Shown: positions 45,870 through 57,664, numbered from the stretch's first letter. The stretch is 64,000 nt of DNA from Sweltsa coloradensis (GCA_024449915.1 JAMZAV010000896.1:248001-312000), one strand, 5' to 3'. Notes: generated from the sequence alone by a model not told the origin. Numbers and translations: made by a program.

Positions 45870-46052
45870 TTCTGCTACAGTTTTTCTAAATTAAATAACA
45901 TAAATAAATCACTATAATTGTAAAATTATTTTATTAAATTTTGAATGCAAGATAAAAACACAAACACAACAAACTCAATGTATAATTATTTTTAAAAGTA
46001 TTACATAGGGTGCGATATGACCTATACTTCATTAATGCGCCCTAGTTTCTCT
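45870..46052 (+). mobile_element. family B LINE, decayed 3' tail
   Basis: gggtgcgatatgacctatac and aatgcgccctagtttctc at the end. Confidence 0.55.
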
Positions 46053-46059
46053 TTAAAAA

Positions 46060-46350
46060 ATTCGTAAAATACAATAACGGACTCACGGGTAAAATGTTCA
46101 TAGAAATGTTTAATTTTCTTATCCGAAGTAATATGATTTTCAAGTTTATGCGCGTGAAAAACATTAATTTTCAAATCAAATTATTAAACTTTATTTTCGT
46201 AACTATCTTTTAAAATATTATTTCCTTAATAACCTTAGAGAACACGATACAAACAAACAAGTATCATACTCAATTTATTTACTTACAATATCACAGGCGG
46301 CACAGTATGACCCAACCGGTTGAAGCGCTCTATTTTCTCACATTGTCATT
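46060..46350 (+). mobile_element. family B LINE, 3' part
   Basis: gcgg...cacagtatgacccaacc and GGTTGAAGCGCTC end a diverged copy. Confidence 0.65.
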
Positions 46351-46449
46351 GTTCCCTTTGCTGATAATATTCCGAAGATTTTTTTTTATAATCCTAAAAT
46401 AATAAACGTAAAATAAAACATTGGGTATTAAATATTAGAGAATTAAAGT

Positions 46450-46664
46450 GTCCGAAATTAGTGGCGAGCTCTGGACGGCGACTTGAGGACCATGACAACA
46501 CGAACGATGATAAAGACTATGACAACCACGACGTTGGAACCCTCCTTTTCTTCCCCATACCCGTGGCTGGTTCTGACCATTATGGAGTTTTCCTCTCCAT
46601 ATCCCTAAGGCTAGAGTGGCGCATTATGACCTAACGATTGACGCGTCCTTCATCCAAATACACT
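46450..46664 (+). mobile_element. family A retroposon, 5'-truncated
   Basis: ccgaaattagtggcgagctc through gacgcgtccttcatccaaat. Confidence 0.7.
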
Positions 46665-46670
46665 AAACAC

Positions 46671-46742
46671 GAAACTCGACTACGACGACCTCGGCAACAC
46701 GAACGAAAACAAAGACGATGACAACAACGACGTGAGAACCCT
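46671..46742 (+). mobile_element. family A retroposon, middle fragment
   Basis: The gac-rich block through caacgacgtgagaaccctc only, head-to-tail with the preceding copy. Confidence 0.55.
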
Positions 46743-46814
46743 CTACAATATCGAAAACAAACTAGCAACACACTCAATTTATTAACTTAGAAGCTCCCCC
46801 CAACCCGAATTCGA

Positions 46815-47369
46815 ATAGGGCACTCACGTCTAACTCACGGATATCTCTTAAACCAGAAAAAAGGGTTTTGTTCCGAGATGTGCACTGTGAGTACCTTCAA
46901 CCTAAGTTTTATGCTAACAGAATGTACCAGATATGATGCCTTGCGCACGCAATTTGATCAATCAAAATAATATGAAGAGCTTTAAACTTTCTAAATTTCT
47001 TATTCAAATTATTTATTTAGCAAATTTAATTCACCATCAAACCCTTATTTTAATTTTATTTTTTTCTTCAAAAAATATTTTTATTTGCTTTTATCCCACA
47101 AATTTTCCTTTTGTTTATAAACCTTTTTTTTTATTTTTAAAGGACGCGTCAAAAAATAAACCTCTCAAAATCGGGGGGGGGGGTGGGGCAGGAGGGGCCC
47201 ATGCGGGTCAGAACCACCCCGGATAGGGGAGGAAAGGGGGGTTCTCACGTCCGGTTGTCATTGTTTTGTCACAAACAATATAATCATCAAACACCCCTTA
47301 ACCCTTTGAATCAATAACACAGGCGGCGCAAAATAACCTTTACCGGTTGAACGCCCTAGTTTTTTTGTC
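46815..47369 (+). mobile_element. family B LINE, 3' part, interrupted
   Basis: actcacggatatctcttaaa (Cys/His segment) to ggcggcgcaaaataaccttt; broken by an inverted family A copy. Confidence 0.7.
47138..47272 (-). mobile_element. family A retroposon, inverted partial copy
   Basis: aaaggacgcgtcaaaaaata, a G run, gggcccatgcgggtcagaac and ggttctcacgtccggttgtc are the complement of the 3' half. One of two inverted copies found. Confidence 0.65.
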
Positions 47370-47705
47370 GTGTGCTTTTGCGGTGCATGTAGTTTTGCTG
47401 TTTAGTCTGCTAATAAAGCAAAAAGAAGGAATTAAATTGGCATGTTTTTACTCGTGTAGAATTTAAAATACAAATCGCGGGGATGACCACATCCACATTT
47501 TTCCCGTGATTGCTTAGGGTGGGGGGTGGAGAGGGGGGGGCGTGGAGGATTTGGTTTGGGGGGGGGGGAGGGACCATCAAACTAATTAACAGGACGCCAG
47601 AGGCACTAAATCCTTCGTTACTTTTTCCCCCACCCTAGAGCTAATAGAAAGCGTGGGGTTTTGGACTAACATTGCCGCGGGAAAAGAAGTTCACCCTTTT
47701 GTGGT
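47370..47705. other. intron with G-rich runs, no recognised feature
   Basis: Runs of G at about 47519-47570; nothing recognised. Confidence 0.3.
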
Positions 47706-47925
47706 CCCCCGTTTGGGCCCGGGTTAGAATTTGGCCCAGAGCAAGCCATTAAATGTAAAATTGAGGAATGAGATATGTCCATCTCTCAATTCGCGAATGT
47801 AGGTGAGTACATCACTCTTCGAAACTAGGGCGAGCGCTGTAGTCTCGTGGTGAACAGCCCTTCACGGGCCCCCCCTTTCCTCTCCCTATACCCGTGGCTG
47901 TGGTTCAAACTGCATTGGGATACAA
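47706..47925 (+). mobile_element. family A retroposon, diverged
   Basis: cccccgtttgggcccgggtt through ataccc gtggctgtggttc. Confidence 0.65.
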
Positions 47926-47939
47926 TTTTTTCTTTAAAA

Positions 47940-48996
47940 ATTCAGAGTGGGGGTTTTTGAGGGCTTATGCCAAAATATTTAAAACATTTTTAAAAAAATA
48001 ATTTTTTAAAGTGGTTTTTAACAAAGTATTGTCCGACTCGTTATCATGAAAAAAAAGGTGTACCCAAGGCTCGGGAACTCGTCTGGGCCCGGGTTTGAAT
48101 TGTCCCCCGACATGGATCTTCTAATCGTAAAAGGCGATTTAAGAGAAAAAAGTCCAATTTGCAACCATCAGCATAAGAGCGGAGTATCTTCTCCCCGAAA
48201 AAAGAGGCGAGCTCTGGCAAACGTCGTCGGGGGGCACCCCCCTTCCCTTTACGCCTCCCCAAAGACGATGACAATGACACAACGAACGAGTAAAGACGAT
48301 GACGACCCGCAACGTGAGAACCCCCCTTCCTCCCCCTTTTTCCGGACTGGTTTTGACCGCATGGGCCCCCTCCTCCCCCTATCCCCCTTTGGCTGAGTGG
48401 CATTATGACCCAACGGTTGACGCGGCCCTTAACCAAATAAAAAAAAAATATATAAACTTGATTGGTAAAATTTGGCCCAAACGGACTCAACAAAAAAAAA
48501 AAAAGTCTTGCGATACATAATTATGTTGTTTTGATTAATCTTTGATTTTTCACATGGGGCGGGGGTGTTATATTTTTTTTAAGTTTTTTTTGCCAATGGT
48601 CCCTAGCCCGAATGGGGGGAAAGTTATCTCGCAAACATCAGCTAGTACGTCGGGTTTTGGGTGATTTTTTTCTAAGGCGAGCTATGTCCGCACGAGGAAA
48701 ATTTCCCATTTTACGTATCCGACAAGACTAATTTAACGTTTCAGGGTAAGCGAGTTGTTCAGTTTTTACGCAGATTTATTCGCCATCCGCGAAGCTTTAC
48801 TTTAAATTTTCCCTTTTGGGGGAAAAACCTTTTTTGTTTAGTTTCCAATTTTTTTAAATTTTATATAACATATTATAAAATATCATAATTAATCATCGAC
48901 ATTTTTTAAAATCATTCATCAACTTTCAATATCACAGGCGTTCAATATGACCTAACGGTTTTAAAGGCCCCTAGTTTTTTTTCTTTTAATTTGCTT
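47940..48996 (+). mobile_element. family B LINE, rearranged copy with poor sequence
   Basis: A reverse transcriptase piece (47940-48078, gagtgggggtttttgagggc and ggtgtacccaaggctcgg) precedes a family A insertion. An RNase H piece (from about 48730, cagatttattcgccatccgc) leads to a decayed tail. Confidence 0.65.
48079..48440 (+). mobile_element. family A retroposon, full length, inside LINE
   Basis: cgtctgggcccgggtttgaa through cgcggcccttaaccaaataa. Confidence 0.75.
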
Positions 48997-49033
48997 ATAT
49001 TCCCCGCGTTAAACCCCCCCCCCCCCCCCCCCC

Positions 49034-49392
49034 CTTGGGCCCGGGGAGAATTGGGCCCGAGCATGGCTTCTAATCGTAAAAGGCGATTTAAGAAAAAAGT
49101 CCACATCGCAAAAATCAGCTAGAAATAGCGGAATTCTTACTCCCGAAAAACTAGAGGCGAGCTCTGGCAATCGTTCGTCGGGGACCTTGCCCCCTTCCCT
49201 TGACGACCCCCCGGCGACGATGACAATGACACAGCGAACGATGACAAAGACGATGACGACCGCGACGTGAGAAACCCCCCTTCCTCCCCTTACCCGTGGC
49301 TGGTTCTGACCAGCATGGGCTCCTCCTCCCCATATCCTCTAGGCTAGAGTGGTGCTTTATGATCTAATGGTTGAAACACCCTAAAATCTAAA
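49034..49392 (+). mobile_element. family A retroposon, nearly full length
   Basis: Follows a run of C (about 49014-49034); cttgggcccggggagaattg through ttgaaacaccctaaaatcta. Confidence 0.75.
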
Positions 49393-49394
49393 AA

Positions 49395-49555
49395 CTTTTT
49401 TACTAACTCTTATCATTATATTTTCTTTTATAAACTTAGAATGTAAACTCACTTATAACAAACAAACCGCCAGTTGAATTTACTAATATCACTACCAGGG
49501 GTGCGATTAGGCCTTTCCGGCTGAAGCGTTCTCGTTTCTCGAGACGGTCTATTGC
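49395..49555 (+). mobile_element. family B LINE, decayed 3' tail
   Basis: ctcttatcattatattttct through ggtgcgattaggcctttccg. Confidence 0.55.
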
Positions 49556-51001
49556 ATTTTGCATGCATCTGTACGTGGGAAGTCCGGCTTCAAACCCCGG
49601 TCGGGTTGGATTATTATAATTCTGGATTGTGTAACATATTAAAGAGTGATAAATGCTATAATAATAACAAATTGTCATTTAAAGGGGCTAAAAACCCCAA
49701 AAATTATTTTTTACCACGAGAAAAAATTATATCTTGTAACTGTGATTTAACACGATTTTTTTAATGTTTTCGATCCAGAAATTTGCGAAAATCGGTGTTT
49801 TGGGAAATTTCTTAAATCGGCTTTATAACCTGCTTCTTTTTTGGTCCACATAGATACTAGACCATAGTACCAATCTAAAATGCCCCTTAATAACATCGTG
49901 TCTTGAAACTGTGCCCAAGTATACCCTCAAACACGCAAAAATATGCATTCCAAAATCACACCCCATCTTGGTAATCTGCATATTTTGACCGAACTACTTG
50001 CCCAAATTACAAAACAAAACATAGAGAATTTACAGGAAAGGCTGTAGAGTACGTCAATAATGGCCAATATTTTTTTGGATCAAAATCCTCCAAGGTCACG
50101 GGGCATAAAGATCGTCCCCATGTTATTTCTTGTGGAATATTTTTGCCAATGGGACCTAGCTTGAAAAATGTCATGTTTGACAATTTTTTGGGTGGTCATG
50201 GTGGCCCCAATAATTTTTCTGTTAATTGCTAAAATCATTACTAGTTAGCCTGAATGAAATATATTTTTTGAGTTGAGCAGTTAAATACCCCTTTAAATAG
50301 GATGAAAATAAACTGAATTTCAAGCAAAAACGTGAATTAGAAGTAAATGGGCGAAATTTTGAAAGACACCATCTTGAGAGTGGCACCAAGACATTTTATC
50401 CATTGTATCCTTTTACTTTATAAACAAGATATGTAGTAAAGGTCTCTTACTTCTTTCACGAAGGAGTATCGGGGTCCCGCGGTATATAGTGTTCGTAGCG
50501 AAGTCACTTAATCTAAGCAGCAAGTTCAACGGTACGACAATAACAATATCTTGGGTTACAAAAGTGTACACATAAGAAAAAAACAGTAATTAAATAAATT
50601 AAAAAACAATAAATTAAAATACACACAAAATACAAAACATTTCCAATCCTACAAAATATCTACGTTTGAATAACAAATTATTTGCAATGTAATGTGAAAC
50701 AAATAATATATTCAAATTGGATAAACTAAATTGAAATTATTTAGATAGAAAAAAGCAAATTAAATACAATAATATATATATTAAATTATCTATATCCGGG
50801 GAAGTGTAAACGTCTTTACAAATTTGATGATCACGCAAGAGTTTCCGTAACAACGTACTCTCTGGTTTAGTTAACCGTAGGTAATTTAATATTATCATAT
50901 TTACAGGAATCGTATCCAGGTGTGCCAACCCTCGAAGATTCCGACAGTGCTACCTTTGCAGGTGGCGAGTGTGTAATCATACAAGTGTTTATTGGTTACA
51001 G
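49556..51001. other. intron end, no recognised gene; tRNA-like B box
   Basis: 49579-49606 has gtccggcttcaaaccccggt, a tRNA T-arm-like stretch. 49700-50930 is AT-rich without a recognised repeat. The last 20 bp form the exon B acceptor. Confidence 0.35.
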
Positions 51002-51126
51002 CTCGTGGCTTTGGTATGCGTGTCGTAGGTGGAAAATCTGGTAGTGACGGACGAATGTTCGCCTATATTGTTTGGACCGTCCCTGGTGGCTTGGCGGAGA
51101 AGAATGGACTTAAGCAGGGTGACAAG
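51002..51126 (+). CDS. exon B of the PDZ-domain protein, carboxylate-binding loop
   Basis: It lies between a ttggttacag acceptor and an AAG|gtagga donor. It is 125 nt, two bases finishing the exon A codon plus 41 codons. It reads RGFGMRVVGGKSGSDGRMF, then AYIVWTVPGGLAEK and NGLKQGDK. GFGM is the GLGF-type carboxylate-binding loop, and GG-AE-G-L-GD is the classic PDZ helix-loop signature. Such domains bind C-terminal peptides of membrane or scaffold partners. No stop or indel is seen, so it appears under selection. Phase fits exon A upstream and exon C downstream. A family A fragment begins about 45 bp after the donor. Confidence 0.88.
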
Positions 51127-51169
51127 GTAGGACCACTCATGTTTTTTTATTAATTTGTAAGTAAATCCA

Positions 51170-51267
51170 TCCACTGACGAAGACGATCATGACGTGAGAT
51201 CCCCCCCACCCCCCCTTACCCGTGGTTAATTCTGACCAGCATGGGATTTTCCTCTCGATATCCGCCC
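51170..51267 (+). mobile_element. family A retroposon, 3' fragment
   Basis: gacgaagacgatcatgacgt through catgggattttcctctcgat, ended by the next copy. Confidence 0.65.
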
Positions 51268-51269
51268 GT

Positions 51270-51626
51270 TTGAGTCTGGGGAAGAATTTGGCCCAGAGCA
51301 TGGCTTTACTAATCGTATAAATGGCGATTCTAAAGCAAAATTCCACCTCGCAAACATGGGGAGTAATATACTCCCCGAAACTATAGGCGATCTCTGGCAA
51401 TCATCGTCGGGGATACCTCCTCTTTCCTTTGACGACCTACCCAACGGCGAATATCATGACAACACGAACGATGAGAAAGACAATGACGACGGCGACGAGA
51501 GAAACCTCCTTTTCTCCCCCTCCCCGTGACTGGTTCTCACGTGCATGGGACTTTCCTCCCCACATCCCCGTGACTAGACTGGCGCATTATGACCTTACGG
51601 TTTATGCGCCGTCAATCCAAATAAAC
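51270..51626 (+). mobile_element. family A retroposon, full length, tandem
   Basis: gagtctggggaagaatttgg through tatgcgccgtcaatccaaat. Confidence 0.8.
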
Positions 51627-51679
51627 AAATCCTCTCCAAATCCTCTTTGCTAGAGGGGCGTTTAATGAAACCCCTTCTC

Positions 51680-51893
51680 TTGATGATCTCCCCGACGACC
51701 ACGAAGACGACGACGACGACGTCGACGACCATGACAACACGAACAATCACAAAGACGAAGATAAAATAACCCCCCTCTCCTGCCCCCACCCGTGGCTGGT
51801 TGTGACCAGCATGAGATTTCCCACCACATATTTCACAAGTTAGATTAATAACTTTTGACCTAACGGTTGACGCGCCCTATATTCAAATAAACT
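51680..51893 (+). mobile_element. family A retroposon, 5'-truncated, tandem
   Basis: gatgatctccccgacgacca through gacgcgccctatattcaaat; expanded gac repeat. Confidence 0.75.
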
Positions 51894-51894
51894 T

Positions 51895-52138
51895 AATCAA
51901 ACTTAGACTTCATTCGCTTTTCTATCGAAGTATTTTTTCCACAAATTTAATTCACATCTAAGACAGTTAATTTCACTCTTTTTAAACTGATGTTATCAAG
52001 ATGATCAATACAGTTTTATTTTAAAATCTTAGGAAACAATATAAAAACAAAAAACATATTCACTTAAAATATCATACAATATCACAGGCGGCGTAATATG
52101 ACCTACCCGTTTGAAGCGCCGTAGTTTCTCACGTCGTC
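51895..52138 (+). mobile_element. family B LINE, 3' tail
   Basis: Directly follows family A; ends ggcggcgtaatatgacctac and cacgtcgtcctc. Confidence 0.75.
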
Positions 52139-52211
52139 CTCAAGAATTCCATTTAGACCGTTGTTTTCCTCAGCCGATCTTGCACGGCAATAAAAGTGCC
52201 CAACTTCTTTC

Positions 52212-52975
52212 GTCGGGGACCTCCCTTCCCTTTGACTGTAGGTGGAACCAGTTAAAATGGCGGTCGCCGAGGGATCGCAGCACTGTCGCCCACGCACGTG
52301 GCCACAGGATCGACAAAAAGTACATAAAATAACTGTCTCTAAAACTGCTTTCGGAGAAAAACACGACTAGTTTAAACTTAAAGCCAAGCCTTGCCCAATA
52401 TATCCTTAAAATAAAGTATTTATGAAGTGTACGAATAAAATCATGACCTTTTGATGCTCCTAAACATTGACATTACATCTGGCGAGGTTGGCATTATAAA
52501 CAGCTGGAACTTAAGGAGATACGATTACCAACAAGGCAAAAACCACTTTCGTAATCGTGATGACTTAAAATCATTGTTTCATTAAAATACAGACTCTGTA
52601 GGACGAACTACTTTATTCACAGCTTATAAAATGCTGATATATGTGATAATATATCATGATAACATGACCAAATACGGTAGGCCCTACCTAAAGCCAGTTG
52701 TGTGTAAATTGTCAACGTAGGCGTGCGTGCTCCCGCTTGACCTTGACGTCCGCCAGCTTATCTGGTTCCACCTATACCACCTCGACGACGACGACGACGA
52801 CGACGACCATGACAACACGAACGATGACAAACACGATGCCGACCACGACGATAAAACCCCCTTTCTTCCCCCTATACCCATGCCTGGTTCTGACCGGCTT
52901 TGGATTTTCCTCTCCATATCGTAGGCTTGAGTGGCGTTTATGACCTAACGGTTCACGCGCCCTTAATCAAAATAA
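52212..52975 (+). mobile_element. family A retroposon, interrupted by a MITE
   Basis: gtcggggacctcccttccct at 52212-52238, then continuing at 52779 (cctcgacgacgacgacgacg) to cacgcgcccttaatcaaaat. Confidence 0.7.
52241..52772. mobile_element. 532-bp MITE with TA target duplication
   Basis: Ends GGTGGAACCAG and CTGGTTCCACC, with TA on each side (52239-52240, 52773-52774). Similarity of the ends continues inward (TAAnnTGGCGG). TA duplication suggests a Tc1/mariner-type transposase in trans. Confidence 0.65.
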
Positions 52976-53624
52976 TCTAATCTAATCTTTGAGCTAAAGC
53001 TGCGCATTATTACAAAACGGTTGGCGCTCCCTGAAACCAAATTAACCATAACGCAGAAACCAGAATCGTTTCTCGTCTTAAAACTTAGTTTCCCTCTTAG
53101 TGAATCAATCCAAATCCAGTCAAAAATTGAATAAAGGCACAGATAAGCGATAAAGTTTTCCTAGTTTTAAAATTCGTAGAAAGAAAAAGGTTCCCTAACC
53201 TCTTCTGCCTTTAACACACTCTGGGGAAAAAGAGGAAAAATCAAAGATTGCTGTTCTAAAACTTCGATAAATTTTTAAACTTTCGACTTCCAAAACAAAC
53301 ACGGACACCAAACGTAGGAAAGAGTTAAACTTTGTTGACGTCACAAGCCCCCTCGAGAGTGCGTAGTGGTCGTGTTTTCCGCGACACCTCCTGCACTTTG
53401 CGTCAAAGAGGGTGGGTGTTATGGGATGGGATGGGATGTGTATCCCGGAGACGGGGAACAAACGTGACGGAAAATCAATCTGTGCTCTGTTGTTCTTATT
53501 GTTAATTCCGTAGTTTATCTTCACATTTCTCGCACATAATTCCGTTATCACGTACTCGAAAACATAACATTACATTGGGTTCGAATCAATTAATCAATTA
53601 TGCAATCAATACCCCCCCCCCCCG
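52976..53624. other. intron, no recognised feature
   Basis: A 118-codon minus-strand frame (53195-53551) resembles nothing known. A possible decayed family A end lies at about 52990-53050. Confidence 0.3.
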
Positions 53625-53959
53625 CACAAGGCGATTAAAATTGATAAAGTACATCTTGCAAACATCAGTTAGTATGTAAGTGGGTAGGCTATTTTACTCC
53701 CCGAAACTATAGGTGAACTCAAGCAATCATCGTCGGGGACATTTCTCCTTTCCCTTGACGACCTTCTAGACGACGACGAAGACAATGACAACACGAAGTC
53801 ACGAACTAAGACAAAGACGATGAAGTCCACGACGTGACAACCACCCCATTCCACCCCCGGCCCGTAGCTGGTTCTGACCAGCATGGGTCCCTACTCCCCA
53901 CATAGGCTAGATAAACGCAATATGACCTAACGGTTGACGCGCACTTAATCCAAATAAAC
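53625..53959 (+). mobile_element. family A retroposon, 5'-truncated
   Basis: After a C run: gcacaaggcgattaaaattg through gacgcgcacttaatccaaat. Confidence 0.75.
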
Positions 53960-54245
53960 AAAAAGAACTCCCAATCATATGAAGCACTTCTATCATATGT
54001 TATGATAGCCGCGACAAACTTTCAAAATTTCTCATTCAAATTTGTTATGTTTAATTAACCAAATTTAATTATCATTAATAATTTTATACAAATAAATCAT
54101 TTTCTTTTGGTCTTAATATCATTTCCATCATTTTATTCTGCTTTATAAACTTAAAAATCAATATAATCATCAAACACACCATAAAGTCAGGTAGTGCAAT
54201 ATGACCTAACCGGGTGACGCACCCTAGTTTCTTACGTCGTCGTTT
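53960..54245 (+). mobile_element. family B LINE, 3' part
   Basis: gaactcccaatcatatgaag through ggtagtgcaatatgacctaa and cttacgtcgtcgtt. Confidence 0.75.
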
Positions 54246-55173
54246 TAAACGCAGATTGTCCATGCAGCATGGTATGTACTGCCTTCATCTGTTATGGCAG
54301 AGTGATGCATTGTGTACCCGGTTTAATCCCGATGGAGTCACTTGTTTTAATTTTCCTTACTAAAAATATTCATCACCAATTGATAACCATTTAGCAACCA
54401 AGGTTTACATAACCTTTTAGTAACCTTTTAATAACCATTTGTAAACCAATGTTTCAAAATATGACCAAATGGTTATCAATTGATAACCATTTGTAAACCA
54501 TGCTCAGTAAGTTTGTAAACCAACTAATAACCATTGATAACCAACTAATAAACCATTTGATAACAACTGTAAACCATGGTTTATATATAATAACCATTGA
54601 TAACCAACTGTAAACCATTTGATAACCAGCGGTAAGGAACACCAGCGCGATCTAGTAGTCACTCAAATAACCAAAAAGATGGAATCAAATTCCTAAAAAT
54701 AAGTACTTTCAACGACTTGAGGACTTCAATTTACACATGTACATACTAAGTAACAGTTACACATTAGATGGAAGAAGTTTGAGATGGTTAAATTTTATTG
54801 GTATCTATCGGACTCGATCCCTGGGACTCCTTCCTACATAGCTCGACGCTCTCTCCAAGTGGCCACGGAACCTGTGTCAGTGTGAGCGCGCAGGCTAGCT
54901 CATAAGGTATAGGGCCACGCGCTTGTATCGTATACTGCAGAATACAGAAAAACAAAACCTTTTTCTGTATAATGTTACAATGAGTTTGTTTACTTGAAAT
55001 CTGCTTTTCTTATTTGTGAATTGTGACCTCTTCTCAAACTAATATTGTGTTGTAGCAAGAATGAAGAGCTAGCTTTCCATGTTTTATGGAATGATCTTGA
55101 CAGTGTCTAAGACATTGCTTTTGAGGAAAATCTTCACCATTATGTAATTAAATATTAGAAAAATAGTTTTTAA

Positions 55174-55827
55174 GGCTATTGTAACACCTCTGGGCGATAA
55201 TTTGAAAGTCAAAGAAAACATGTCTGAAAAGTTTGCTGAATGAAAGAAGGCCTTTAAAATAACAGAACAAAAATTGTGAATTTTTTTGTGCCGGGACATA
55301 ACCTCACTATTGGAAATTATATTTAGATTTTGGGACAATAGTGTACACAACAAATCTAGTTCAAAATTGAATTTGAGAATCGGTTTTCTGGACATAGTTT
55401 CTAAAACATCTTTAGCTATAACTTAAGCTATAGCTAAAATAGTTTTCTGAAAATAACAGTTGTGGTGTACGATTTTTTTGTCAAACGGTACAAAACAAAA
55501 AAACAAAATCGTATTTGTACCGGTTGACAAAAAAAATCGTACACCAATTGTTATTTTCAGAAAACTATTTTAGCTATAGCTAGCTAAAGGTGTTTAGAAA
55601 CTATGCCCAGAAAACCGATTCTCAAAATTTAATTTTAAACTAGATTTGATGTGTACACTATTGTCTAAAAATCTAAATATAATTATTTCCAGTAGTGAGG
55701 TTATGTCCCGCCCAAAAAAATTCACATTTTTCCCCCTGTTATTTTAAAGGACTTCTTTCATTCAGCAAAACTTTTCAGGCATGTTTCTTCGACTTTCAAA
55801 TTATCGGCCAGAGGTGGTACAATAGCC
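55174..55827. repeat. inner palindrome of the foldback element
   Basis: Arms 55174-55494 and 55514-55827 are inverted copies at high identity, loop about 19 bp (A-rich). It includes gtgtacgatttttttgtcaa against its inverse. Confidence 0.85.
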
Positions 55828-55874
55828 AAGCCTGCTTTCAGGACATAGGCCTACTCGTTTAATGATAAACAAAA

Positions 55875-55943
55875 CTGACAGCTCAATTGGAAGAGCATAG
55901 GTCATGTAAGCCGGAGGTTCTGGGTTCGAGCCCAGTCGGGGCA
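55875..55943 (+). repeat. tRNA-like SINE head
   Basis: gacagctcaattggaagagc (D arm, A box), then ttctgggttcgagcccagtc (T arm, B box) and ggggca. The 5' acceptor strand is lost, so not a functional tRNA. Confidence 0.6.
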
Positions 55944-56716
55944 ATTTTACGATAATTGCTATCATTAAACAAGTAAATTATTCTTATGAAATAAACAATT
56001 TAATAATGTTATGCTGTACTAGAAAATAATTAGACCTAGAGGTTTGTGTATTTTGACAAAAAATAATGACTTTCTAGCCTATGACATTATTACACAGTGC
56101 AAAATAGGCCTACAGCTTTTGTGTTTGTCTTTATTTTAAAAATGCATGCATTGCAGGTGACCATATAAATATATATTTTGTCAAATTAACAACATATATT
56201 GATAGTAGGGCCTATATTGATAAGGCTTGTATATGTTCTTCATGTTATTGTAAACCAATTAATAACCATGGTTGCCAATTGGTGACTAATATCCATGGTT
56301 TGTATTTGGTTATGTATTGGTTATGAGATTCTCAGAAAGAGTAATAACCAAACTAATAACCATGGTGACCATTTGGTTATTACTAGTTGAGGTTTACAAA
56401 TGGTTATCAAATGGTTATTAAAAGATTTATAATAACCATGGTTGTCAATTGGTGATGTTCTGGTTTGCAATAGGTTATCAAATGGTTATTAAATGGTTTA
56501 CAGTTGGTTATCATCCATTTCACAAGCCTCTTGGTGGTTATTAGTGGTTTACAAATGGTTATCAATTGGTTATTATGGTTTACAAGAAGTATTATTTGGT
56601 TATCAATTGGTGATGAGTATTTTTAGTAAGGGTTATGTCTAAAATACCATCACTTTCTAGCGTCATTCGAGGTAAAATATTACATGACCCAACTTAAGAG
56701 TTATAGACATAGTTTT

Positions 56717-56895
56717 CCCCGTCAGGGCTTGGGGTAGAATTTTACCAGAGCATGGCTCTTTCTTATAGTATAAGGCGAGGAAATAGGTAAAGTCCATCAA
56801 GCAAACATCAGCTAGCATTTAAGGGAGTATTTTGCTCCTAAAAACTAGAGGCGATCTCTGGCAATCGTCGCGAGAACCTTGCCCCTTCCTGACGA
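56717..56895 (+). mobile_element. family A retroposon, 5' half
   Basis: ccccgtcagggcttggggta through gccccttcctgacgac; abuts a new copy. Confidence 0.75.
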
Positions 56896-56903
56896 CAATG
56901 TAT

Positions 56904-57268
56904 CCCGTCATGGGCCCGGGGTAGATTGGCTCAGAGCATGGCTCTGCTAATCGTAAAAGGCGATTCAAGAGAAAAAGTCCACCTACGCAAACATCAGCTA
57001 AGTAAGAGCGGAGTATCTTACTCCCAAACTAGAGGCGAGCTCTGGCAATCGTCGTCGGGGACCTTGCCTTTTCCCTTGACGACCCCCCGGCGAGACGACA
57101 ATGATACCACGAACGATGACAAAGACGATGACGACCGCGACGTGAGAAACCCCCTTTCCACCCTTACCTGTGGCTGATTCTGACCAGCATGGGCCCCTCC
57201 TCCCCACCCCACTTAGGTAGAGTGGTGCATTATGACCTAACGGTTGACGCGTCTCTAATCCAAATAAA
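56904..57268 (+). mobile_element. family A retroposon, full length, tandem
   Basis: cccgtcatgggcccggggta through gacgcgtctctaatccaaat. Confidence 0.8.
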
Positions 57269-57288
57269 CCAAATAAAAAAAAAAAAAA

Positions 57289-57520
57289 ACACCACGAACA
57301 ATGTCGACCGCAACGTGTGAACCCCCTCTTTCCCCCCTGACCGTGGCTGGTTCTGACCAGCATGGACTTTCCTCCCCATATCCCCTAGGTCTAGAGTGGC
57401 GCATTATGACCTATCGGTTTATGCGCCCTCAATCCAAATAAACAAATCCAATCCATATCCCCTATGCAAGAGTGGCATTTTATGACATTTTATGAGCACC
57501 CTTAATTTGACGCCACCTTA
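57289..57520 (+). mobile_element. family A retroposon, two 3' fragments, tandem
   Basis: 57289-57443 ends tatgcgccctcaatccaaat. 57447-57520 repeats only the last block (atatcccctatgcaagagtg), decayed. Confidence 0.7.
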
Positions 57521-57664
57521 TTTCAAATAATCGAAAATTGCCATAGTTTGCATTTCTAAAATTCATTTTGTGTAGTAAAATAGGCATAGTAATCTGGCGT
57601 TCTCATACGTTATAAACAATTTGTTCACAAAGTAATAAATATACAGACTTATGCTGTTGTCTTC

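Larger units (their letters stand above)
1296..51001 (+). other. about 49.7-kb phase-1 intron packed with transposable elements
   Basis: Bounded by gtgagt at 1296 and a ttggttacag acceptor ending at 51001. Exon phases agree across it. Contents are listed separately. No convincing further exon of the same gene was recognised inside, although short exons could be missed. Confidence 0.65.
54355..56632. mobile_element. foldback element with minisatellite arms
   Basis: Ends are CCTTACTAAAAATATTCATC and its inverse ending ATTTTTAGTAAGG. The outer arms (to about 54630, and from about 56245) are arrays of taaccatttgtaaacc / gataaccaactaataacca in opposite orientation. A second, inner palindrome sits at the same midpoint (about 55500). 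The design resembles Drosophila FB elements, whose inverted repeats are also built from short tandem repeats. No transposase frame. tRNA-like pieces occur at 54802-54866 (minus) and 55875-55943 (plus). Confidence 0.75.

Noticed and set aside
16889..47272. First impression that all family A and B copies are on one strand without exception
   Set aside because: Two inverted family A copies were found, so only a strong bias is claimed.
55875..55943. Functional tRNA gene
   Set aside because: The T arm is good but the 5' acceptor strand does not pair with the 3' strand; flanks link it to a SINE-like end at 31686.
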